A stretch of DNA of 64,000 nt from Candidatus Solirubrobacter pratensis (GCF_000425945.1 NZ_KE384480.1:1-64000); one strand, 5' to 3'; shown: positions 25,408 to 34,526, counted from the stretch's first letter. The notes: generated by a model not told the origin, from the sequence alone. Made by a program: numbers and translations.

Positions 25408-26217
25408 GTGGACCATTCAGGCATCCACCGCCGACACCCGCACCACCCGCCGCTGATCGGCGTCGTCACGCACGAGCTCAAGGCCGAGACCGCGCCGGCT
25501 TGGGCGCCCGCGCCGGGCCGGCGCGAGCGCGACCGCGCACCCGCCCGGCTCTCGCTGCGGCTGACCTACACCCAGGCGGTGCAGGAGGCGGGCGGCATCG
25601 CGGTCGTCCTTCCCGCGCACGGCTACACCGACGACGCCGGCGCCCTGCTCAACCGCCTCGACGGCTTGCTCTTCAGCGGCGGCCCCGACCTGGCCCCGGC
25701 GACCTACGGACAGCTCCCGCACCCGCGACTCGGTCCCGACGTCGACCGCGTCGCCGACGACTACGAGCTTGCGGTGCTCGCCGCCGCCGCCCAGCGCGAC
25801 CTGCCCGTGCTCGCTCTCTGCCGCGGCATGCAGGCGCTCAACGTCGTCCGCGGCGGGACGCTGCACCAGCACCTGCCCGACCGCACCGACGTCGAGCACC
25901 TCCAGACCCACGAGCCCTTCGAGACCAGCCATCCCGTCACCGTGACGGCCGGCTCACCCCTGCACCGCGTGACGGGCCACCGCTGGCTCGCCGTCAACAG
26001 TCTCCACCATCAGGCGATCGATCGCCTCGGCAACGGCCTGGAGATCTGCGCCCGTGCCCCGGACGGCACGATAGAGGCCATCTGCGACCCGACGGCGCGG
26101 TTCTGCCTCGGCGTCCAGTGGCATGCCGAGCTCCTCACCCATCGACCGGAGCACGCCGCGATCTTCGACGCCTTCGTCACGGCCGCCGGAGTCCCCGCTC
26201 TCGCGCTCGCCGCCTGA
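25408..26217 (+). CDS. Gamma-glutamyl-gamma-aminobutyrate hydrolase family (peptidase C26)
   Basis: 269 aa from GTG 25408. It belongs to the class I glutamine amidotransferase-like fold: GLLFSGGPDLAP near residue 90, nucleophile in LALCRGMQALNV (Cys near 138), and HxE in GVQWHAELL near 236. This matches PuuD-like enzymes, which hydrolyse gamma-glutamyl-GABA in putrescine breakdown, but other substrates in this family are known. No other polyamine genes are visible. The first 15 residues are His/Pro-rich. It is convergent with the BNR gene, separated by a hairpin. Confidence 0.9.
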   Translation: MDHSGIHRRHPHHPPLIGVVTHELKAETAPAWAPAPGRRERDRAPARLSLRLTYTQAVQEAGGIAVVLPAHGYTDDAGALLNRLDGLLFSGGPDLAPATYGQLPHPRLGPDVDRVADDYELAVLAAAAQRDLPVLALCRGMQALNVVRGGTLHQHLPDRTDVEHLQTHEPFETSHPVTVTAGSPLHRVTGHRWLAVNSLHHQAIDRLGNGLEICARAPDGTIEAICDPTARFCLGVQWHAELLTHRPEHAAIFDAFVTAAGVPALALAA

Positions 26218-26240
26218 GCCGGACGCCGCCGATGCACGGT

Positions 26241-26270
26241 CCGCCCGCCCGCGCGGGGGCGAGCGGGCGG
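26241..26270. terminator. Bidirectional hairpin between convergent genes
   Basis: CCGCCCGC (26241-26248) pairs with GCGGGCGG (26263-26270), loop 14 nt and GC-rich. It lies between the stops at 26217 (+) and 26287 (-) and may end both transcripts. Confidence 0.55.
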
Positions 26271-26286
26271 CCGCGGGCGGGTCGCG

Positions 26287-27768
26287 TCAGTCGTCTCTGA
26301 GCGCGTGGTGCGTCTCGCCGGTGCCGATGCCCGACACCGGTGCCGCACCGGTGCTGCTTGCCGCGCGCGTGGCGTCTGCCGGCGCTGCGACGGCCAGCGG
26401 CGCAGCCGGGGCGTAGGTCGCCTCGTCGTAGCTCGTCGCCGTCGGCCGGGTGCGCCCGATCGGGAACACGGTCACGGCGCGACCGGCCGAGAACGAGGTC
26501 GAGATGTAGTCGCCGACCATCGGGCCTTGCGAGGTCTGGGCGATGTCGGTCAGCGCCATCGGGCCGGCGAGCACGGTGGGAGCGCTCCAGTGCGCCCCGC
26601 CGTCCGGCGAGGAGACGTAGCCCACCTCCAACCGGCAGCCGGCGCCGCATGCCGCCTGGGGGTAGAAGTAGTACGTCAGGGCGAGGTGCGTGGCGGCGCC
26701 GGCGGTGGCGGAGTCGACCGCGAGTCCCGGGATGAAGTGGTCGGCGCCGCTCGCGACGTCGTCGATCGGGATCCGTGCTGGAGCGCTCCACGCGCTGCCG
26801 TCGGCGGACCTCGAGAAGACGATGTCGTTGCTCGCGCAGCGGGACCTGAAGCGGCAGTCCTGCCACGCGACGTAGACCGTGCCGTCGGCGCCGATCTCGG
26901 CGCTCGGGAGCGGGCTCGTCCGCAGGTTGCCGTCGACCGGGTGGAAGCGCACGCCGTCGACCTTGACGGCTCGCGTCCAAGAGGCGCCGCCGTCGGTGGA
27001 GGCGAAGGCGGCGATCTTGCCGTCGAGGCTCTCGAACGGGACGATCACGGTGCCGTCGGGCTGCACCACCGGTTGACCGCCGAGGCCCTTGTCATGGCCG
27101 GCCGTCTCGATCGGCACGCTCCAGCTCCGCCCGCCGTCGGTCGACGTGCTCATCAGCTCCCGATCGCCCTCGCCGAAGTTGTCCAGCTCCGTGTAGCAAT
27201 GGCCCCGGAACGGGCTGGACGCGCCGTTGTCGCACACCGTCCAGTTCTTGTCGAGATCGACGGAGTGTGAAGCCGGCGGCGGGATCTGCACCGGCGTGCT
27301 CCAGGTCCGCCCGTCGTCGGTCGAGCGGTTGACGAGCACCGTCGGCACGGACGTGTCCGGCAGCAGCGGGATCGAGGAGATCAGCCACGTCGCGTGCGCC
27401 GCGTCATACGCCACGCTCGCGTCGCTGACGCGTTCGAACGGGCTCTCGGCGCCGGCGCTGGTCGTCATCCCCGGCAGGAACCCGGGCGCGTCCCAGTGCG
27501 AGCCGCCGTCGCCCGAGCGCGCGAAGCCGATGTCGCTCGCCCCGCCGCTGAAGAAGCGCCCGACCTGGAACGCGGCGACCACGGTCGAGCCGTTGGCGAA
27601 CGTGTCCGGCTCGACCTCGGTCGCGTGCTGGCTCGTCGGGTTGGTGAACGGGTCCGCGCTGACCCGGGTCAGCGCACCCTGCGCGCCGGCGCTGCCCGGC
27701 ACGGCCAGCAGGGCGGCCGCGACCCCCGTCGCAGCTGCGAAGGCGTGGATCCTCGTACGGTCGCTCAA
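26287..27768 (-). CDS. Secreted BNR/Asp-box (sialidase-like) protein
   Basis: 493 aa from TTG 27768, with GGGAGG upstream. A signal peptide (HAFAAATGVAAALLAVPGSA) ends near residue 29. Asp boxes occur at least six times (SGDGGSHW, STDDGRTW, STDGGRSW, STDGGASW, SADGSAW, SPDGGAHW), giving a six-bladed propeller. It aligns by eye with the protein at 6469-8358 over most of its length (HATEVEPD...VAAFQVGR...GGASDIGF) but lacks the inserted 75-residue module. Enzymatic activity is unproven. Its TTG overlaps the stop of a 44-codon ORF, itself coupled to the next BNR gene. Confidence 0.82.
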   Translation of the reverse strand: MSDRTRIHAFAAATGVAAALLAVPGSAGAQGALTRVSADPFTNPTSQHATEVEPDTFANGSTVVAAFQVGRFFSGGASDIGFARSGDGGSHWDAPGFLPGMTTSAGAESPFERVSDASVAYDAAHATWLISSIPLLPDTSVPTVLVNRSTDDGRTWSTPVQIPPPASHSVDLDKNWTVCDNGASSPFRGHCYTELDNFGEGDRELMSTSTDGGRSWSVPIETAGHDKGLGGQPVVQPDGTVIVPFESLDGKIAAFASTDGGASWTRAVKVDGVRFHPVDGNLRTSPLPSAEIGADGTVYVAWQDCRFRSRCASNDIVFSRSADGSAWSAPARIPIDDVASGADHFIPGLAVDSATAGAATHLALTYYFYPQAACGAGCRLEVGYVSSPDGGAHWSAPTVLAGPMALTDIAQTSQGPMVGDYISTSFSAGRAVTVFPIGRTRPTATSYDEATYAPAAPLAVAAPADATRAASSTGAAPVSGIGTGETHHALRDD

Positions 27769-27899
27769 TAGGTCCTCCCGAAGGTGGCTCGCGGCACGAC
27801 GCCGAGAACCTGGTTCTGGTGATAGGCGGGACTGCCGTCGTCCGCGACCACCGCGGTGATCGGGGCGAGCGTCGCGACGAGCAGGCGCGAGCCGGTCAC
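27765..27899 (-). CDS. 44-aa ORF wedged between two BNR genes
   Basis: Starts at GTG 27899, sharing GTGA with the stop of the upstream 503-aa gene, and ends at TGA 27765-27767, sharing TTGA with the start of the downstream 493-aa gene. The product starts MTGSRLLVATLAPITAVVAD and ends with an aromatic/basic tail (PRATFGRTY). The first 20 residues are hydrophobic enough for a short signal or anchor. Exact overlap on both sides means ribosomes could pass through all three genes; if real it is a mini-protein, otherwise a translational relay. Confidence 0.5.
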   Translation of the reverse strand: MTGSRLLVATLAPITAVVADDGSPAYHQNQVLGVVPRATFGRTY

Positions 27900-29407
27900 G
27901 GCGTCGCGTCGGCGGAGTAGACGTCCGTCGGGTTGGTGCCGGCGTCCGCGTTGTGGGTCTGGACGAAGAAGACCTTGAACGTGCTGCCGGCGTGATCGAG
28001 TCCCTCGTAGTCGCCGGTGAAGTAGCCGCGCGCGACCGGCGCCTTCTTCATGTCGAACGACGCCGGCGTGACACGCTGGGACGGAGCCCAGGCGGCGCCG
28101 CCGTCCGTCGAGGTGCGGATCCAGTAGTCGGTCAGCGCCGTCGCCGTGTCGGACGTGTCGTTGCGGAAGTCGTAGTACGTCACGCCGACGGCGCCGGCCG
28201 CATCGACGTCGACCGCCGCGGTGAAGGCGGACACCCCGGCCGGCGGGTCGCTGACCATCTGCGCGGCGCTCCACGAGCTCCCGCCGTCGGTCGACTTCGA
28301 CAGGTAGATGGCGGGGGTGCCGGAGACGGCGTCCTGCCAGACGACATAGATGGCGCCGGTGCGCCCGTCGATCGCGATGTCCGGAGCGATGTCTCCCGTG
28401 CGCAGCGCCTGGCCGTCGCCCGGGGTCCGCACCGTCGCGTCGACCGTCTTGTGGACGAACACCGGCTTCGACCACGACGCTCCGTGATCGCTCGAGCGCA
28501 TGACGGCGACGTTGAGCCCGCGGCTGCCGTGGCTGTTCTTGAAGTTGTTGATCTGCAGGAACACGTCGACGAGCGTCCCGTCCGGCTCGACGGCGATCTG
28601 GTTGGCGATCGTCTGGTTGATCTCGCCCGGGTCGTAGATCATCCGCGCCGACGACCACGTCTCGCCGTTGTTGGGGCTCGAGGCGAACCAGGTCGGGCCG
28701 CGGTAGCCGATCGCGTTCTCCGTCGCCTCGAGGTCGGCGTGGCCGTTCGGGGCCACGAGGCGATCCCAGATCGCGTAGACGTAGCCGCTCGCCGGGTCCG
28801 CCGTGAGCGACTCCTTGTCGTCGAGCACGTTGCCGCCGTGGTCCTCCTTGATCGCCTGCGGGTGCGACCACGTCGCGCCGAAGTCATCGGAGTGCGACAC
28901 GAGGATGCCCGCGTTGAGGCCGAGCCCCACCGACGGCTGACTGACCGTCAGCGCGATCTGATGCAGCCGGCTGCCGGTGCCCCAGGAGACCCACGGGTCG
29001 CTGCCGCGATCGAACTCGCGGCCGGGATCCTGGGCGTCAGGATCGCCGTAATGCGCGAACAGCGGGCAGCGGCTGAAGTCGGCGAACGTCTCGCCGTTCC
29101 ACGCCGTGCCGCCGTTCAGCGACGCGCTCGCCACCAGCCCGTGCGACCCGCCGTCGCTCCAGCGGTCCTGCTGCCAGCTCCCGGCGACGTGGCTCGGGTC
29201 GGCGGGATCGACCGCGACCCACGGTTCGACCTCGGCATCCTCGAACACCTCGCCCGTCGGGTCATGGCCGCTCCCCGCGCACCCGACCGCGAACGGCGAC
29301 GCCCCCGTGACCTGCACGAGGGGCGAGACGGCGCCCAGCGCCGGCGGCGCCGCGAGCGCGGCCGCTCCGAGGATGACCACTGCACCGACAGCGCGCCACG
29401 TCTTCAT
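27896..29407 (-). CDS. Secreted BNR/Asp-box repeat protein
   Basis: 503 aa from ATG 29407, with GGAGG 5 nt upstream. The signal peptide (AVGAVVILGAAALAAPPALG) ends near residue 25. Asp boxes: SDDFGATW, SPNNGETW, SSDHGASW, STDGGSSW and STDGGAAW. Its N-terminal region has the motif VEPWVAVDPADPSHVAGSWQ, common in exo-alpha-sialidase-like proteins of soil actinomycetes. It is the first gene of a three-gene transcript. It is more distant from the other two BNR proteins in the window than they are from each other. Confidence 0.82.
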   Translation of the reverse strand: MKTWRAVGAVVILGAAALAAPPALGAVSPLVQVTGASPFAVGCAGSGHDPTGEVFEDAEVEPWVAVDPADPSHVAGSWQQDRWSDGGSHGLVASASLNGGTAWNGETFADFSRCPLFAHYGDPDAQDPGREFDRGSDPWVSWGTGSRLHQIALTVSQPSVGLGLNAGILVSHSDDFGATWSHPQAIKEDHGGNVLDDKESLTADPASGYVYAIWDRLVAPNGHADLEATENAIGYRGPTWFASSPNNGETWSSARMIYDPGEINQTIANQIAVEPDGTLVDVFLQINNFKNSHGSRGLNVAVMRSSDHGASWSKPVFVHKTVDATVRTPGDGQALRTGDIAPDIAIDGRTGAIYVVWQDAVSGTPAIYLSKSTDGGSSWSAAQMVSDPPAGVSAFTAAVDVDAAGAVGVTYYDFRNDTSDTATALTDYWIRTSTDGGAAWAPSQRVTPASFDMKKAPVARGYFTGDYEGLDHAGSTFKVFFVQTHNADAGTNPTDVYSADATP

Positions 29408-29643
29408 CCGTCCTCCTGCGAGTCGAGGCCTTCAGCACGACGACGCGCACGTGTGCCGCGAGTCAGTTGCTACATACCCAAGTGTAAGGAGTCTGACATC
29501 GCGGCCCGAGCTGGTGGCTCGACCGCTCGCTGATCGGCCCCGGCTGCCGCTCGCCACGCCGCCGCGGTCCGCGCGCCGGTCGACGATCAGGTGAGACGAC
29601 TTCCACCAGTCGGTGCCCGCGCTGGCATATTGGGCGCTACGTG

Positions 29644-31104
29644 ATGTCGAAGGGACATGCCGCGCCGGCACCGGATGCCGAGCGGGAGGAGTTCACGGCG
29701 CTCTATGAGCGTCACCACCGGGCGCTCTACCGCTACTGCCGGTCGATCGTGCGGCACGAGCACGACGCCCAGGATGCGATGCAGAGCACGATGACGCGCG
29801 CGTACGCGGCGCTTAAGAGCGAGCCGCGTGACTTCGACCTGCGGCCGTGGCTGTTCCACATCGCGCACAACGAGTCGGTGTCGATCCTGCGGCGCCGTCG
29901 CCCCGTGGTCGAGCTCGACGGTGAGCTTGCTGACGCCGCCGCCGTCGATGACCGCATCCAAGCCCGCGAGACGCTGCGCCTGCTGCGACAGGACCTCGAC
30001 GACCTGCCCCGCCGCCAGCGCACGGCGCTGATCCTGCGGGAGCTCTACGGGCTGCGGCCGGCGGAGATCGCGGCGACGCTCGAGACGACGCCGGGCGCGG
30101 TCAAGCAGGCGATCCTCGACGCCCGCCGGGCGCTGTCGAAGTGCGACGAGGGGCGCGCGACGCCCTGCTTGGAGGTTCAGCGGGCGCTCTCGGACGGTGA
30201 CGGGCGCGTCATGCGCGCGCGCCGGCTGCGCGCGCACCTGCGCTCGTGCGCGTCCTGCCGGCGCTTCAAAGCCGACATGGGACGACGTCCCGCGGAGCTC
30301 GCCGCGCTCGCGCCGACCCTCCCGGCGGGCGCCGGCGCGGCGCTCCTCGCGGCGCTGCACGGCTCGGCGAGCGCGGGCGCGGGCGCCGGAGCGCTCGCCG
30401 GCCGGCTGCTCGCCAAGGTCGCGATCGGCGCCGTAGTCGTCACGGCGACGGCGGCGACCGGTGCGCATTCGCTGCACCATGCACGGCAGTCCTCGGCACG
30501 GCCCGCGGGGGCCGCGCGGGCGAGCAAGAGCCGACCGTCGCCGCATGCCGTCGCCGCTACGCCGAGGCCGCGGGAGGCGGTCGCGCAGCCGCCTCGGGCG
30601 CCGGCGCCGGCCCGGCCGGCGAAGTCCCGCGCGCGGGGAACGCGGACGGCGATGCTGCCGCGCCGGACACCGCGGACCGCGACCGGCACCCCGAGGCCGC
30701 CGGCGCCGGCCGCGCCCGCGCAGCCCGCGATGGGCGACGCCGGCGCGCCCCGGCAGGCGAGGAAGCCACCGGAGCCCGCGGCCCCTCCCGGGCAGGCCAA
30801 GGAGCAAACCGGCGCCGTGGCCCATCCCGGCCAGGCCAAGAAGCAAACCGGCGCCGCGGCCGGCCAGGCCAGGAAGCAAGCGGGCACCGCGACGCCTGCG
30901 GGCCAGGCCAAGAAGCACGCCGGCGCCGCGACCCCTCCCGGCCCGGCCAAAAAGCAAGCCGACCCGGTGACCGCTCCGGCCCGGCCCGATCCGGCGGGCA
31001 CGCCCGCTCCGGGGCCGGCGCCGCCTCCGAGCGCCCCGGGGAACTCGGGCAACGCGCCAGGGCAGGCGCCGGGCGGATCGCATGGCGCCTCGGGCGTCCG
31101 CTGA
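29644..31104 (+). CDS. ECF sigma factor with zinc, membrane and repeat tail
   Basis: 486 aa from ATG 29644. Sigma-70 region 2 is at about 15-80 (YERHHRALYRYCRSIVRHEH, then DLRPWLFHIAHN). Region 4 is at about 120-170 (LPRRQRTALILRELYGLRPA, then TPGAVKQAILDARRAL). Behind it lies an anti-sigma-like zinc motif H-x3-C-x2-C (AHLRSCASC) near 200, one membrane helix at about 255-280 (AKVAIGAVVVTATAATGAHS), and a 200-residue Pro/Ala/Gln tail outside the membrane with about six copies of a PGQAKKQTGA-like unit. Sigma factor and its own membrane-bound controller seem joined in one chain. No anti-sigma gene is adjacent. Confidence 0.87.
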   Translation: MSKGHAAPAPDAEREEFTALYERHHRALYRYCRSIVRHEHDAQDAMQSTMTRAYAALKSEPRDFDLRPWLFHIAHNESVSILRRRRPVVELDGELADAAAVDDRIQARETLRLLRQDLDDLPRRQRTALILRELYGLRPAEIAATLETTPGAVKQAILDARRALSKCDEGRATPCLEVQRALSDGDGRVMRARRLRAHLRSCASCRRFKADMGRRPAELAALAPTLPAGAGAALLAALHGSASAGAGAGALAGRLLAKVAIGAVVVTATAATGAHSLHHARQSSARPAGAARASKSRPSPHAVAATPRPREAVAQPPRAPAPARPAKSRARGTRTAMLPRRTPRTATGTPRPPAPAAPAQPAMGDAGAPRQARKPPEPAAPPGQAKEQTGAVAHPGQAKKQTGAAAGQARKQAGTATPAGQAKKHAGAATPPGPAKKQADPVTAPARPDPAGTPAPGPAPPPSAPGNSGNAPGQAPGGSHGASGVR

Positions 31105-31314
31105 GGTGGAGGGGCGAGGCGCCCGCAGCTCCTCCGTGAGGCGGCCGTCCGTGGAACCCCGCAGAGCACCGCGGGCCTCGCCGGAGGCGACCTCCACAGC
31201 GTCGCCATACGGTTCGGTCCACGATCATCGATGGGAGAGTCTGCGGAGAACTACGGACGTGGACCGCGGCGCGCTCCGGACCGGCGAGCCCATGGCGGGC
31301 GTACCGTTCGCTAC

Positions 31315-32001
31315 GTGACCAGCGCTTCCTCTGAGCCGTCGACGACCCGCGCCGAGCATGCGGACCGCGAGAAGACCACGGTCGTCATCGCCGACGACCA
31401 CACAGTCGTCCGCCAAGGGCTGCGGCTCCTGATCGACGCGGAGCCGGCGATGCAGGTCGTCGCCGAGGCCGGATCCGTCCCGGACGCCGAGCGCCTCGCG
31501 CGCGCCCACCGGCCTTGCGTCCTCGTGCTTGATCTCAACATGCACGGCGAGTCAGGCCTGGAAGCGATTCCGCGGCTGCGCGCCGAGGCGCCCGACACCG
31601 CGATCGTCGTGCTGACGATGCAGGACGATCCCGGTTTCGCGCGCCAGGCGCTGCAGTCCGGCGCGCTCGGCTTCGTGCTCAAGGAAGCCGCCGACGAGGA
31701 GTTGCTCGAGGCGATCCGGCTCGCCGCGGAGGGCCAGAACTATCTCAACCCCCGGCTCGGGGCGAGGATCGCGGCGCAGCCCGCCCAGGCGGCCGGCCCG
31801 CCCGACGACCTCTCCGAACGCGAGCTCGAGGTCTTGCGTCTGATCGCCCTTGGCCATACCAACACCGAGATCGCCGAGCAGCTGTTCCTCTCCACCCGCA
31901 CGGTCGAGACGCACCGCGCGCACATCCAGCAGAAGATCCGCCGGACCTCACGCGCCGAGCTCGTCCGTTACGCGCTCAGCCACGGTCTCGTCGAGATCTG
32001 A
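31315..32001 (+). CDS. NarL/LuxR-family response regulator
   Basis: 228 aa from GTG 31315. The receiver (about residues 22-140) has VVIADDHTVVRQGLRLLI, phosphoacceptor Asp in VLVLDLNMHGESGLE, and Lys in GFVLKEAADEELL. The LuxR HTH is at about 163-225: LSERELEVLRLIALGHTNTE, then STRTVETHRAHIQQKI. All receiver and HTH key residues are present. No kinase is adjacent on the same strand; the HisKA_3 GAF kinase at 39981-41657 is the right class of partner, but pairing is inference. TACCGT 7 nt before GTG suggests a leaderless message. Confidence 0.92.
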   Translation: MTSASSEPSTTRAEHADREKTTVVIADDHTVVRQGLRLLIDAEPAMQVVAEAGSVPDAERLARAHRPCVLVLDLNMHGESGLEAIPRLRAEAPDTAIVVLTMQDDPGFARQALQSGALGFVLKEAADEELLEAIRLAAEGQNYLNPRLGARIAAQPAQAAGPPDDLSERELEVLRLIALGHTNTEIAEQLFLSTRTVETHRAHIQQKIRRTSRAELVRYALSHGLVEI

Positions 32002-32222
32002 TCTGGCCGTCGAGGCGGCTCATGGCGGCCCGTGGTCGCCGGGTCGCCGAGCTGTGAAAGTCGCGCGCCGCGCGTTGACGGCGAACACCAGCCGCCCGTG
32101 GCGATGCCGCGTCAGGCGAGGTCCGCAGCGTCGATCAGGCCGCTCTGCAGCGCAGCCCACACCTGCGAGCGGACGTCTGCGGACGCGGGAATGCCAGCCC
32201 GGAACCTTCATCTCGCGCGTGG

Positions 32223-32435
32223 CTAGATGGCCGTCGCGGCGGGCTGCGCCACGTTCGCGCGCCCCGACTCGCGAGCATCAGGCGACGCGAGGTCGGGCGT
32301 GCCGACGATCTGCTCGCGCCCCAGGTCGCTGCGGACCTGATCGCGTCCGGTGAAGCCCATGACGATGGAGCCGATGCCGATGGCGATCAGCACGATGCCG
32401 GCGGCGACGCCGCCGTAACGGAGCAGCTTGCGCAT
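32223..32435 (-). CDS. Short membrane protein, truncated LigA-like family
   Basis: 70 aa from ATG 32435, with AGGAGAAGAGGGAG in front. One membrane helix (AAGIVLIAIGIGSIVMGFTG). The motif GRDQVRSDLGREQIVGTPD matches the N-terminus of a Solirubrobacterales/actinobacterial membrane family often mislabelled aromatic ring-opening dioxygenase LigA; members I recall are near 170-200 aa with two or three further helices. Here the reading stops soon after VGTPD, so the C-terminal helices are lost. It may be a functional short form or a decayed gene. Confidence 0.65.
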   Translation of the reverse strand: MRKLLRYGGVAAGIVLIAIGIGSIVMGFTGRDQVRSDLGREQIVGTPDLASPDARESGRANVAQPAATAI

Positions 32436-32524
32436 CTCCCTCTTCTCCTTGACTGCAGTAGCTTGGAACACGCAGCCATTCCAGACGCAATCAGTCACTG
32501 CTGCATCCGGAGTCGGGCACGCGG

Positions 32525-33787
32525 TCAGTGCGGCTTTCCCGCACGCTGAGCGGCAGCTGTCCGCGGCTCGGGGATGACGATCTCGAACCGCGCCGGGCGC
32601 GCTCGGGCGAGGATCAGGCGCCCGCCGTCGGCCTCCACCAGCGCACGCGCGAGCGGGAGCCCGAGCCCGGTCGAGCCCGCGGTCGAGACGTGGTGCTCGA
32701 AGATCGACTGCTCGAGGCCTTCGGCCACGCCGGCGCCGGCATCCTCGACGGCGAGCACCCGGCGCCCGTCGACGAGCCGGGCGTGGAGGTGGGTCGTTCC
32801 CGCTCCGTGGGCGATCGCGTTCTCGAGCAGGACATCGAGCGCCTGGGCGACGCCTCCGGGGCTGACTCGCGCGGGCAGCGGCTCGTCCACCCGGATGCTC
32901 AGAGCTCGGCCGGCGCGCGCATAGACCGGCTGCCAGCCGGTCGCGTGCTCGCGTGCAAGATCGGCGAGGTCGACGTCACGCGGCCGCCCGATGTCGCCCG
33001 CGCGTGCCAGCTCGAGCAGGTCGGCCACGGTCCGCTCCAGGCGGTCCGCGACGCGTAAGGCCGCCTCGAGCTGCGCCTGCACGGCGGGCGGATGGTCGAG
33101 CGCCGCCAGCGAGTCGAGCCGCAGGCGCATGGCCGTCAGCGGCGTGCGCAGCTGATGGGAGACGTTGGCAGCGAACTCGCGCTGTCGTCCGACCAGCTGG
33201 GCGATCTGGACGGCGGCCGCGTCGAGCGTCGCCGCGACGTGATCGAGCTCGGGCAGGTCCAGCCTCCCGGTGCGCGCCGAGAAGTCGCCGGCGCCGAGGC
33301 GCGCCGACGTGGCGACGAGCTGCCCGAGCGGGCGAGTGAAGCGGCGCGCCTGCAGGACCGCGAGGCCGGCTGCCGCCGCGGTCCCGACCACGGCGAGGCC
33401 ACCGACCAGCAGCCACACCTGGCGGCGCCGCTGGGTGACCTCGCCGGCGGAGGCGAACACCGTGACGCGCACGCCCTGCGTGGCGCCTGAGCGCGAAGAC
33501 AGGACGCCTCCCCTGGGGACCCGCCCGACGTCGATCCGCCTTCCTCCGGCGACGATCACTGCCGCGTGCCCCGGCCGCAACCAGGGCGAGAGCATCGTCG
33601 CATCGATACCGCGCGCAGCGGCCGCGCGATCGTCGACGGCCGCGGCGATTCCGTCGGCTTCTCGCTCCAGGCGTCCCAGCGCGTCGGTGCGGGCTCGCGC
33701 GCTCTCGACGATGCCGAGCGGGATGCCGAGCACGAGGATCGCCGCGAGCGCGATCAGCGCGGTCGTCGCGATCAGCCGCCGCCTCAT
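32525..33787 (-). CDS. Membrane sensor histidine kinase
   Basis: 420 aa from ATG 33787, overlapping the regulator stop (ATGA). TM1 is at about 7-28, an extracytoplasmic sensor of about 95 residues follows, then TM2 (WLLVGGLAVVGTAAAAGLAV) and HAMP (RFTRPLGQLVATSARLGAGD). The HisKA box reads FAANVSHQLRTPLTAMRL with its phosphoacceptor His; the ATPase has an N-box (ENAIAHGAG) and G1/G2 boxes (EDAGAGVAEG, STGLGLPLARALVEADGG). It is a class I (OmpR-type) kinase paired with the response regulator directly upstream, which carries a frameshift in this sequence. Confidence 0.92.
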   Translation of the reverse strand: MRRRLIATTALIALAAILVLGIPLGIVESARARTDALGRLEREADGIAAAVDDRAAAARGIDATMLSPWLRPGHAAVIVAGGRRIDVGRVPRGGVLSSRSGATQGVRVTVFASAGEVTQRRRQVWLLVGGLAVVGTAAAAGLAVLQARRFTRPLGQLVATSARLGAGDFSARTGRLDLPELDHVAATLDAAAVQIAQLVGRQREFAANVSHQLRTPLTAMRLRLDSLAALDHPPAVQAQLEAALRVADRLERTVADLLELARAGDIGRPRDVDLADLAREHATGWQPVYARAGRALSIRVDEPLPARVSPGGVAQALDVLLENAIAHGAGTTHLHARLVDGRRVLAVEDAGAGVAEGLEQSIFEHHVSTAGSTGLGLPLARALVEADGGRLILARARPARFEIVIPEPRTAAAQRAGKPH

Positions 33788-34427
33788 CGGCGCTCGAAGC
33801 GGAACCCGATCCGTCGGACGGTCGAGATCAGCGGCGGGTCTCCGAGCTTGCGCCGCAGCCACGACATGTGCATGTCCAGCGTCTTCGTGGAGCCGAACCA
33901 GTTGACGTCCCAGACCACGTCCATGATGCGCTCGCGCGCGAGTGCGTTTCCCGCCTCGCGAACGAGCAGCGCGAGCAGATCGAACTCCTTGGGCGACAAG
34001 TCGAGCTCGCGCTCGCCCCGCCATGCCCGGCGGGAGGACTCGTCGACGCGGACGTCAGCCGCGGTCAGCTCCGAGGGAGCGCTGCGCCGCAGCATGGCGC
34101 GCACGCGCGCCAGCAGCACCGCGAGCCGGAACGGCTTGGTGACGTAGTCGTCGGCTCCCGCGTCGAGGCCGGCGATCGTCTCGAGCTCGCCGTCCCGGGC
34201 GGTCAGCATGAGATCGGCAGTTGGGGGCGCAGCTCACGCGCTTGGCGGCACACCTCGAGGCCATCGATGCCGGGCAGGCCGATATCGAGGATGATCAGGT
34301 CTGGAGGCGCCTCGAGCACCGCGTCCAGCGCGATGCTTCCGTCGCCCGCGGTCGCCACGTCGTAGCCCTCGCCGGTCAGCGCCTCCGCGATGTCTTGGTC
34401 GTCCTCGAGGAGCAGTACGTGAGCCAC
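33784..34427 (-). pseudogene. OmpR-type response regulator with frameshift
   Basis: Two frames complete one protein. From GTG 34427: MAHVLLLEDDQDIAEAL, then PDLIILDIGLPGIDGLEVC, ending in QLPI and a stop at 34203-34205. The other frame continues at once with MLTARDGELETIAGLDAGAD, DYVTKPFRL and a winged helix (LDLSPKEFDLLALLVREAGN, then DMHMSWLRRKLGD). One base is missing near 34207, between LPI and LMLTARDG. In addition the first receiver helix after the EDD pocket is about four residues shorter than usual, which hints at an in-frame deletion. It is the cognate regulator of the kinase at 32525-33787. Either the gene is broken or the assembly has an error. Confidence 0.8.
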
Positions 34428-34526
34428 GGCTCGATGCTACGAGGCCGCGGGCGCGCGAGGTGGTCACGCGCTCCGAGCCGAGCCCCCTTTGCCGAACCAT
34501 TACCCGGCACCGGGCACCCTGCGGCG

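Noticed and set aside
30780..30980. DNA-level tandem repeat in the sigma factor tail
   Set aside because: The PGQAKKQ units repeat at the protein level with variable spacing; already described in the gene entry and not a separate repeat element.
32112..32204. Minus-strand tail reading ADVRSQVWAALQSGLIDAAD before a stop
   Set aside because: Looks protein-like but is only about 31 codons with no start; too short to call a gene remnant.
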